Source: Aplectana chamaeleonis
Lineage: Eukaryota; Nematoda; Chromadorea; Rhabditida; Cosmocercidae
Direction of reading: 5' to 3'
Length of the DNA stretch: 64,000 nucleotides
NCBI GenBank assembly: GCA_029168955.1
Contig: JAPDOI010000131.1
Coordinates: 1,256,001 to 1,320,000, forward strand
Positions 34,948-44,588 of the stretch are shown piece after piece. Position numbers and translations under genes: made by a program. Numbering within the stretch: the first letter of the stretch is position 1; the number at the start of each line of letters is the position of its first letter. The notes beneath the pieces were generated by a model. The model was given only the letters and a program-made list of their open reading frames with translations, had not been told where the DNA came from and did no database searches.

Positions 34948-35563
34948 TTCTATCAAAAAGGGTCTTCCAAGCGAAAGAGGTTTGGTTGGCGTCAGAAACG
35001 TCCCAACAAAAAGAGAACAATAGGTAAGTAGATTGAGGAGAGTCTACAAAAAGTGAACAATATTCTCTGAGAGTAATTTTTCTTGGTGAACACTTCTTAA
35101 CAGCGAAAACAAAGCCGTGCGGTGTTCTACACAGAAGCTTTCTGTGGTTCCAATAATGGTCTTGATTACGCAAGAACCGTTTAAACGTATGTGCATGTAA
35201 ACCTAACTCTTACCATCAGAATAGAAGATGACGTCGCAAAGACTTAGACAGACTGTTAGGTCTTGCTGTAAGGAGAAGCAAAACAATAAAATAGAAATAC
35301 AGCATTAAGCAAGAGTAATCCCGTAAAATCTCGCTAAACGAATAGAAGTGCTTTTTCCGAAAGACACTATACCCATCATCGTAAAATGCCACAACGGTTT
35401 GTTTCCGCTGTTAAGAAGTGTTCACCAAGAAAAATTACTCTCAGAGAATATTGTTCACTTTTTGTAGACTCTCCTCAATCTACTTACCTATTGTTCTCTT
35501 TTTGTTGGGACGTTTCTGACGCCAACCAAACCTCTTTCGCTTGGAAGACCCCTTTTTGATAGA
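34948..35563. repeat. Inverted-repeat module at right end of composite 1
   Basis: Arms of ~165 bp (34948-35112 and 35398-35563) starting TTCTATCAAAAAG and its complement, with a ~285-bp loop. The two arms are almost identical to each other, for example GAGAGTAATTTTTCTTGGTG in the left and its exact complement in the right. The loop is inverted relative to the same module in composite 2. Non-coding. Confidence 0.8.
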
Positions 35564-36010
35564 TTACAAATAACAACAGAACCACTACTACAGAATGAAT
35601 AATGTTTTCTGTCGAAAGTTTTAATGAACCTATGAAGGATTAGCTTAGAAATAAATATTCCTTTTCGATATGGAAGCAAGATAGGTTTTACGTGATGCGT
35701 AGAGACTGGAAAAATTCGAGTTTTATCCGCCTGGAATGCCACCATTCGTTAGAATTCGGCTTGCCGTGCGACATGGAACTTTTCCGCATCTTGACAGCAC
35801 ACACTGGAATGGACGCGCTCGCAATAATAATTAAAAATGTAATTTATCAGAGAACGGGGAGGAGAAAAGAAATGAAACTGGAAGAAATGGAAATAAGCAG
35901 AAGTAGGATATTCTCGATGTACCCATTGTAAGAGTTTAATGCAATTAAACAAAGTTGGAGCGGGGGTAAGTATTTAGCATTGAGAAGGTTCATTTAAACG
36001 AAGCTAGTTT
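35564..36010. repeat. Spacer between composites; carries an interspersed repeat with an empty site
   Basis: The segment 35750-35940 matches, in reverse, the sequence flanking the element 48965-49608. Shared parts include GGAGGAGAAAAG and GTACCCATTGTA on one side and GGAATGGACGCGCTC / AATAATAATTA on the other. Here the two flanks are continuous, so this is the unoccupied form of that insertion site. A 79-codon open frame (35692-35931) has no recognisable domain. Confidence 0.55.
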
Positions 36011-36014
36011 ATCG

Positions 36015-36037
36015 CTCCAGCCGCGAAGCGGCTGGAG
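36015..36037. other. Terminal hairpin of composite copy 2
   Basis: Same CTCCAGCCGC-GAA-GCGGCTGGAG hairpin as at 30114-30136, again 4 nt inside the element limit. Confidence 0.85.
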
Positions 36038-36323
36038 AGGTTTGGTTTTGCCTGGCACTTGTGATCACTTAGATTTTGGTAAAGTAGTTAATAAAACCTG
36101 TAAAACAAATTTTCTAGAGATTTCCTTCTGGATATAAGTGAGAGAGTATAGAAGACACCCGCTGACAAAATTTGAGCCAAATCGATTGAAAATTAACAAA
36201 GTTAGATCGGCGGAAGCTTAGCTAAAATTCGCGTTTTTTCTTGTAACGCGTCCCTCGTGTCCTGTTCCTCGTCCCTCGTTCCTCGTTCCTGCCACTAGCC
36301 ACTGCCAGTGGTCGCAGGCTATC

Positions 36324-39300
36324 AGTACATAGGGCATCTGATGACGGCATCAGGGTGTCATGTAAAGTACATAGGGCATCTGATGACGTCATCAGGATGT
36401 CATGTAAAGTACATAGGGCATCTGATGACGTCATCAGGGTGTCATGTAAAGTACATAGGGCATCTGATGACGTCATAAGGGTGTCATGTAAAGTACATAG
36501 GGCATCTGATGACGTCATCAGGGTGTCATGTAAAGTACATAGGGCATCTGATGACGTCATCAGGGTGTCATGTAAAGTACATAGGGCATCTGATGACGTC
36601 ATCAGGGTGTCATGTAAAGTACATAGGGCATCTGATGACGTCATCAGGGTGTCATGTAAAGTACATAGGGCATCTGATGACGTCATCAGGGTGTCATGTA
36701 AAGTACATAGGGCATCTGATGACGTCATCAGGGTGTCATGTAAAGTACATAGGGCATCTGATGACGTCATCAAGATGTCATGTAAAGTACATAGGGCATC
36801 TGATGACGTCATCAAGATGTCATGTAAAGTACATAGGGCATCTGATGACGTCATCAGAGTGTCATGTAAAGTACATAGGGCATCTGATGACGTCATCAGG
36901 GTGTCATGTAAAGTACATAGGGCATCTGATGACGTCATCAGGGTGTCATGTAAAGTACATAGGGCATCTGATGACGTCATCAGGATGTCATGTAAAGTAC
37001 ATAGGGCATCTGATGACGTCATCAGGATGTCATGTAAAGTACATAGGGCATCTGATGACGTCATCAGGGTGTCATGTAAAGTACATAGGGCATCTGATGA
37101 CGTCATCAGGGTGTCATGTAAAGTACATAGGGCATCTGATGACGTCATCAGGGTGTCATGTAAAGTACATAGGGCATCTGATGACGTCATCAGGGTGTCA
37201 TGTAAAGTACATAGGGCATCTGATGACGTCATCAGGGTGTCATGTAAAGTACATAGGGCATCTGATGACGTCATCAGGGTGTCATGTAAAGTACATAGGG
37301 CATCTGATGACGTCATCAGGGTGTCATGTAAAGTACATAGGGCATCTGATGACGTCATCAGGGTGTCATGTAAAGTACATAGGGCATCTGATGACGTCAT
37401 CAGGGTGTCATGTAAAGTACATAGGGCATCTGATGACGTCATCAGGATGTCATGTAAAGTACATTGGGCATCTGATGACGTCATCAGGGTGTCATGTAAA
37501 GTACATAGGGCATCTGATGACGCCATCAGGGTGTCATGTAAAGTACATAGGGCATCTGATGACGTCATCAAGGTGTCATGTAAAGTACATAGGGCATCTG
37601 ATGACGTCAAAAGGGTGTCATGTAAAGTACATAGGGCATCTGATGACGTCATCAGGGTGTCATGTAAAGTACATAGGGCATCTGATGACGTCATCAGGAT
37701 GTCATGTAAAGTACATAGGGCATCTGATGACGTCATCAAGGTGTCATGTAAAGTACATAGGGCATCTGATGACGTCAAAAGGGTGTCATGTAAAGTACAT
37801 AGGGCATCTGATGACGTCATCAGGATGTCATGTAAAGTACATAGGGCATCTGATGACGTCATCAAGGTGTCATGTAAAGTACATAGGGCATCTGATGACG
37901 TCAAAAGGGTGTCATGTAAAGTACATAGGGCATCTGATGACGTCATCAGGGTGTCATGTAAAGTACATAGGGCATCTGATGACGTCATCAGGATGTCATG
38001 TAAAGTACATAGGGCATCTGATGACGTCATCAGGATGTCATGTAAAGTACATAGGGCATCTGATGACGTCATCAAGGTGTCATGTAAAGTACATAGGGCA
38101 TCTGATGACGTCATCAGGGTGTCATGTAAAGTACATAGGGCATCTGATGACGTCATCAGGGTGTCATGTAAAGTACATAGGGCATCTGATGACGTCATCA
38201 GGGTGTCATGTAAAGTACATAGGGCATCTGATGACGTCATCAGGGTGTCATGTAAAGTACATAGGGCTTCTGATGACGTCATCAGGATGTCATGTAAAGT
38301 ACATAGGGCATCTGATGACGTCATCAGGATGTCATGTAAAGTACATAGGGCATCTGATGACGTCATCAGGATGTCATGTAAAGTACATAGGGCATCTGAT
38401 GACGTCATCAGGGTGTCATGTAAAGTACATAGGGCATCTGATGACGTCATCAGGGTGTCATGTAAAGTACATAGGGCATCTGATGACGTCATCAGGGTGT
38501 CATGTAAAGTACATAGGGCATCTGATGACGTCATCAGGGTGTCATGTAAAGTACATAGGGCATCTGATGACGTCATCAGGGTGTCATGTAAAGTACATAG
38601 GGCATCTGATGACGTCATCAGGGTGTCATGTAAAGTACATAGGGCATCTGATGACGTCATCAGGATGTCATGTAAAGTACATAGGGCATCTGATGACGTC
38701 ATCAGGATGTCATGTAAAGTACATAGGGCACCTGATGACGTCATCAGGGTGTCATGTAAAGTACATAGGGCATCTGATGACGTCATAAGGGTGTCATGTA
38801 AAGTACATAGGGCATCTGATGACGTCATCAGTGTGTCATGTAAAGTACATAGGGCATCTGATGACGTCATCAGGATGTCATGTAAAGTACATAGGGCATC
38901 TGATGACGTCATCAGGGTGTCATGTAAAGTACATAGGGCATCTGATGACGTCATCAGGGTGTCATGTAAAGTACATAGGGCATCTGATGACGTCATCAGG
39001 GTGTCATGTAAAGTAGATAGGGCATCTGATGACGTCATCAGGGTGTCATGTAAAGTACATAGGGCATCTGATGACGTCATCAGGGTGTCATGTAAAGTAC
39101 ATAGGGCATCTGATGACGCCATCAGGGTGTCATGTAAAGTACATAGGGCATCTGATGACGTCATCAGGGTGTCATGTAAAGTACATAGGGCATCTGATGA
39201 CGTCATCAGGATGTCATGTAAAGTACATAGGGCACCTGATGACGTCATCAGGGTGTCATGTAAAGTACATAGGGCATCTGATGACGTCATCAGGGTGTCA

Positions 39301-42300
39301 TGTAAAGTACATAGGGCATCTGATGACGTCATCAGGGTGTCATGTAAAGTACATAGGGCATCTGATGACGTCATCAGGGTGTCATGTAAAGTACATAGGG
39401 CATCTGATGACGTCAGCAGGATGTCATGTAAAGTACATAGGGCATCTGATGACGTCATCAGGGTGTCATGTAAAGTACATAGGGCATCTGATGACGTCAT
39501 AAGGGTGTCATGTAAAGTACATAGGGCATCTGATGACGTCATCAGGGTGTCATGTAAAGTACATAGGGCATCTGATGACGTCATCAGGATGTCATGTAAA
39601 GTACATAGGGCATCTGATGACGTCATCAGGATGTCATGTAAAGTACATAGGGCACCTGATGACGTCATCAGGGTGTCATGTAAAGTACATAGGGCATCTG
39701 ATGACGTCATCAGGGTGTCATGTAAAGTACATAGGGCATCTGATGACGTCATCAGGGTGTCATGTAAAGTACATAGGGCATCTGATGACGTCATCAGGGT
39801 GTCATGTAAAGTACATAGGGCATCTGATGACGTCATCAGGGTGTCATGTAAAGTACATAGGGCATCTGATGACGTCATCAGGGTGTCATGTAAAGTACAT
39901 AGGGCATCTGATGACGTCATCAGGATGTCATGTAAAGTACATTGGGCATCTGATGACGTCATCAGGTGTCATGTAAAGTACATAGGGCATCTGATGACGC
40001 CATCAGGTGTCATGTAAAGTACATAGGGCATCTGATGACGTCATCAAGGTGTCATGTAAAGTACATAGGGCATCTGATGACGTCAAAGGGTGTCATGTAA
40101 AGTACATAGGGCAATCTGATGACGTCATCAGGGTGTCATGTAAAGTACATAGGGCATCTGATGACGTCATCAGGGTGTCATGTAAAGTACATAGGGCATC
40201 TGATGACGTCATCAGGGTGTCATGTAAAGTACATAGGGCATCTGATGACGTCATCAGGATGTCATGTAAAGTACATAGGGCATCTGATGACGTCATCAGG
40301 GTGTCATGTAAAGTACATAGGGCATCTGATGACGTCATCAGGGTGTCATGTAAAGTACATAGGTCATCTGATGACATCATCAGGGTGTCATGTAAAGTAC
40401 ATAGGGCATCTGATGACGTCATCAGGGTGTCATGTAAAGTACATAGGGCATCTGATGACGTCATCAGGGTGTCATGTAAAGTACATAGGGCATCTGATGA
40501 CGTCATCAGGGTGTCATGTAAAGTACATAGGGCATCTGATGACGTCATCAGGATGTCATGTAAAGTACATAGGGCATCTGATGACGTCATCAGGGATATC
40601 ATGTAAAGTACATAGGGCATCTGATGACGTCATCAGGGTGTCATGTAAAGTACATAGGGCATCTGATGACGTCATCAGGGTGTCATGTAAAGTACATAGG
40701 GCATCTGATGACGTCATCAGGGTGTCATGTAAAGTACATAGGGCATCTGATGACGTCATCAGGATGTCATGTAAAGTCCATAGGGCATCTGATGACGTCA
40801 TCAGGGTGTCATGTAAAGTACATAGGGCATCTGATGACGTCATCAGGGTGTCATGTAAAGTACATAGGGCATCTGATGACGTCATCAGGGTGTCATGTAA
40901 AGTACATAGGGCATCTGATGACGTCATCAGGTGTCATGTAAAGTACATAGGGCATCTGATGACGTCATCAGGGTGTCATGTAAAGTACATAGGGCATCTG
41001 ATGACGTCATCAGGGTGTCATGTAAAGTGCATAGGGCATCTGATGACGTCATCAGGGTGTCATGCAAAGTACATAGGGCTTCTGATGACGTCATCAAGGT
41101 GTCATCTAAAGTACATAGGGCATCTGATGACGTCATCAGGGTGTCATGTAAAGTACATAGGGCATCTGATGACGTCATCAAGGTGTCATGTAAAGTACAT
41201 AGGGCATCTGATGACGTCATCAGGGTGTCATGTAAAGTACATAGGGCATCTGATGACGTCATCAGGGTGTCATGTAAAGTACATAGGGCATCTGATGACG
41301 TCATCAGGATGTCATGTAAAGTACATAGGGCATCTGATGACGTCATCAGGATGTCATGTAAAGTACATAGGGCATCTGATGACGTCATCAGGGTGTCATG
41401 TAAAGTACATAGGGCATCTGATGACGTCATCAGGGTGTCATGTAAAGTACATAGGGCATCTGATGACGTCATCAGGGTGTCATGTAAAGTACATAGGGCA
41501 TCTGATGACGTCATCAGGGTGTCATGTAAAGTACATAGGGCATCTGATGACGTCATCAGGGTGTCATGTAAAAGTACATAGGGCATCTGATGACGTCATC
41601 AGGATGTCATGTAAAGTACATAGGGCATCTGATGACGTCATCAGGGTGTCATGTAAAGTACATAGGGCATCTGATGACGTCATCAGGGTGTCATGTAAAG
41701 TACATAGGGCATCTGATGACGTCATCAGGGTGTCATGTAAAGTACATAGGGCATCTGATGACGTCATCAGGGTGTCATGTAAAGTACATAGGGCATCTGA
41801 TGACGTCATCAGGGTGTCATGTAAAGTACATAGGGCATCTGATGACGTCATCAGGGTGTCATGTAAAGTACATAGGGCATCTGATGACGTCATCAGGATG
41901 TTATGTAAAGTACATAGGGCATCTGATGACGTCATCAGGGTGTCATGTAAAGTACATAGGGCATCTGATGACGTCATCAGGATGTCATGTAAAGTACATA
42001 GGGCATCTGATGACGTCATCAGGATGTCATGTAAAGTACATAGGGCATCTGATGACGTCATCAGGGTGTCATGTAAAGTACATAGGGCATCTGATGACGT
42101 CATCAGGGTGTCATGAAAAGTACATAGGGCATCTGATGACGTCATCAGGGTGTCATGTAAAGTACATAGGGCATCTGATGACGTCATCAGGATGTCATGT
42201 AAAGTACATAGGGCATCTGATGACGTCATCAGGGTGTCATGTAAAGTACATAGGGCATCTGATGACGTCATCAGGGTGTCATGTAAAGTACATTGGGCAT

Positions 42301-42713
42301 CTGATGACGTCATTAGGATGTCATGTAAAGAACATAGTGCATCTGATGACGTCATCATGGTGTCATGTAAAGTACATAGGGGACCTGATGACGTCATCAG
42401 CGGCCATGTAAAGTACATAGGGCATCTGATGACGTCATCAGGGTGCCATGTAAAGTACATAGGGCATCTGATGACGTCATCAGGATGCCATGTAAAGTAC
42501 ATAGGGCATCTGATGACGTCATCAGGATGTCATGTAAAGTACATAGGGCATCTTATGACGTCATCAGGATGTGACGTAAAGTACATAGGGCATCTGATGA
42601 CGTCATTAGGATGTCATGTAAAGAACATAGTGCATCTGATGACGTCATCATGGTGTCATGTAAAGTACATAGGGCATCTGATGACGTCATCAGGACGTCG
42701 TGGAAAGTGAGTA
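36324..42713. repeat. 42-bp satellite array 2 (~152 units)
   Basis: The same unit in the same orientation as array 1, about half as long again. Blocks of units have been copied: ACGTCAAAAGGG variants recur near 37610, 37777 and 37904, and a GGCACCTGATG variant at about 38728, 39231 and 39651 is spaced 12 and 10 units apart. Length variants (41 bp near 39962, 40003 and 40928; extra bases near 40111 and 41571) shift the reading frame. The last units (42290-42713) are the most diverged, carrying CATTAGGATG and AAAGAACATAGTGC variants also found at the right end of array 1. Confidence 0.97.
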
Positions 42714-42840
42714 GCGCTTAATTCGTAGCGTGCGCAACAAGTTTGTTGCTTACTGATTATTATAGCAATCAATGCTATTTGAAAAATATTGAAGATTTTT
42801 TCATAGATATTACTTCGTAATATCAATAAAAAGTGAACAA

Positions 42841-43440
42841 TTCTATCAAAAGGGTCTTCCAAGCGAAAGAGGTTTGGTTGGCGTCAGAAACGTCCCAACA
42901 AAGGGAACAATAGGTAAGTAGAATGAGGAGAGTCTACAAAAAGCGAACAATATTTTCTGAGACTAATTTCCTGGCCGATACTTCTTAACAGCGAAAACAA
43001 AACCGTTGTGGTACTTCACGAGGAAGACTTCAATGGTTTCCCAAGAATGGACTTCAATTATTTGACGAGATTATAAGAAAATACTCTCATTAGATGCTGC
43101 ACTTTGGTTTCGCTTCTCGTAGCAGCTGGAGCTAACCGTCCGTCTGTGTTTTTGGCATCATCTTCTATTCTGATGGTAAGTATTAGGTTTACATGCACAT
43201 ACTTTTTAACGGTTCTCGTGTAGTCAAGACCATTTTTGGAACCACAGAGTGCTTCCGTGTAGAGCGCCGCAACGGTTTGTTTTTGCTGTTAAGAAGTATC
43301 GGCCAGGGAAATTAGTCTCAGAAAATATTGTTCGCTTTTTGTAGACTCTCCTCATTCTACTTACCTATTGTTCCCTTTTTGTTGGGACGTTTCTGACGCC
43401 AACCAAACCTCTTTCGCTTGGAAGACCCCTTTTTGATAGA
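42841..43440. repeat. Inverted-repeat module at right end of composite 2
   Basis: Arms ~170 bp starting TTCTATCAAAAGGG and its complement. Both arms carry the same copy-specific changes, such as CTAATTTCCTGGCCGATACT, against the form in composite 1. The loop (about 43010-43270) matches the loop of composite 1 in inverted orientation, with shared words such as TTTACATGCACATAC and ATCTTCTATTCTGATGG. Non-coding. Confidence 0.8.
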
Positions 43441-43592
43441 ATCAAAATTAGCGTTGGACATGAGAGCAAAGAATATTGTGAGAAAGAGTAGAATCTGGCT
43501 AGCACTTTAGCGTCAATAGGTACGATGCTTAATGTGATTTAAGAACATTAAAGCTCGTCCCGGTACAAAACCGAGACAAAACCTGGACGAGG

Positions 43593-44129
43593 CCAAGTAT
43601 GTTTGTCGTCTTTTTCTCTCTAAACCTTTTTCTGGGTCTCGAGTAGTAGGACCTACAAGAAAAAATCGCGAAAAAACCACTGTTTTGGGTCAAACTTGAA
43701 GCCTGAACTTTCTTGCCTTTTGATGGTGGACGAGCCCACTCCACATCATCGACATCGACGACCTCTTATATAAGGAACATCAGCTGGCTTGAAATTGAAT
43801 TTCAATCAATGAACCTTCGGATTTATGTACACATCTAGTCTGAAACATTGGTTGAAGTGCTTTCTTTCATTGTTCAACTGTTTTTATTAGGTAAATTTGC
43901 ATTTATTTCTTCCTCTAAATGACGATTATTTTTGACTGCTCGGCATGAGACTACGATCGTTTGGGTCGGCGCTGTGCGCGTGTGCACGAGCTAAATAGCT
44001 TCTTTGGGCCCTGGAAACTCTAATTCTAGCCCGTTTTTCACCGCGCTACCTTCATAGTTTTTATATGTTTTTGATCTAAGCTGATTTTTGTAGTTTTTTC
44101 GATAACGTTTTTCATCGTGACCACTGCCT
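43593..44129. mobile_element. 548-bp TTAA MITE, copy 4 (left-truncated)
   Basis: Matches copy 1 from just inside its left end (AAGTATGTTTGTCGTC) to the right terminus GTGACCACTGCCT, followed by TTAA (44130-44133). The left terminal repeat is missing, joined instead to GACGAGGCC. Non-coding. Confidence 0.7.
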
Positions 44130-44142
44130 TTAAGGTCCTTAA

Positions 44143-44585
44143 GGCTCCGTCCATACGTGGCGAAAGCGTGCGATTACGCAAAATCGATGGTCATCGTGGG
44201 CACACGATTCGCTAGCTGCTCACAGGCTCTCCTTCTCGCGCGCCCTGGCCGCTCGCTCTCGTGCGCTTACGCCCGCACCTAGAAGCAAGCCGCAAGTTTC
44301 AAGCTAACTGCTCTATCACCAAAGCAAGTGTCGTTGAATTTGTATCGAAACTGCTGCCCTTGTTCTCCACAATCCCACCACGGAAGTCGAAAACCGTGGG
44401 GAATCATCAGCCGTTGCGCCGACTCGAGCGCTTGAGCACCCGATCAAACTTTTCAATCGAATCAACACAAGGTACGGGGGTGTTTGCCTGCGTTAATTTG
44501 CGGGCACGGGCTGCTCCGGCGTTGAGGAGCGTCGAGAGGCGCACAATAGCGGGAACGCCCGCTTTCGCCACGTATGGACGCTGCC
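44143..44585. mobile_element. PIF/Harbinger-like MITE A, uninterrupted copy
   Basis: A 443-bp element with ends GGCTCCGTCCATACGTGGCG and, read inward, GGCAGCGTCCATACGTGGCG, flanked by TAA (44140-44142 and 44586-44588). It lies in the opposite orientation to 24223-25805 and supplies the empty-site reference for MITE B. It sits 10 bp beyond the end of a TTAA MITE. Non-coding. Confidence 0.82.
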
Positions 44586-44588
44586 TAA

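Larger units (their letters stand above)
30110..35563. mobile_element. Satellite-bearing composite element, copy 1
   Basis: A 5.45-kb unit with three parts: left flank 30110-30443, 42-bp array 30444-34816, right flank 34817-35563. Both flanks recur around the second array at 36011-43440, and similarity stops abruptly outside (GCA before ATCGCTCC here, TTT there; TTAC after GATAGA here, ATCA there). The left flank begins with a 23-nt hairpin. Read on the minus strand, the element starts TCTATCAAAAAGG and ends hairpin-CGAT. This resembles Helitron/Helentron-type non-autonomous elements, which often carry a central tandem repeat and a 3' hairpin, but the CTRR ending of canonical Helitrons is missing and no Rep/helicase gene is present. 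Classification is an inference. Confidence 0.7.
36011..43440. mobile_element. Satellite-bearing composite element, copy 2
   Basis: A 7.43-kb relative of composite 1 in the same orientation: left flank 36011-36323, array 36324-42713, right flank 42714-43440. The left flanks are nearly identical over 300 bp apart from the CGTCCCT tract. The right flanks are diverged, with matched changes in both arms of the inverted module. As in copy 1, no protein is encoded. Either both are insertions of one element, or one arose by segmental duplication; the differing outer flanks favour insertion. Confidence 0.7.

Noticed and set aside
30321..42710. Very long open frames on both strands encoding MTSSDALCTLHDTL-type or ASDDVIRVSCKVHR-type repeats
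   Set aside because: They are direct translations of the 42-bp satellite, open in several frames at once and broken wherever a unit loses a base. No start context, splice sites or domain supports a gene.
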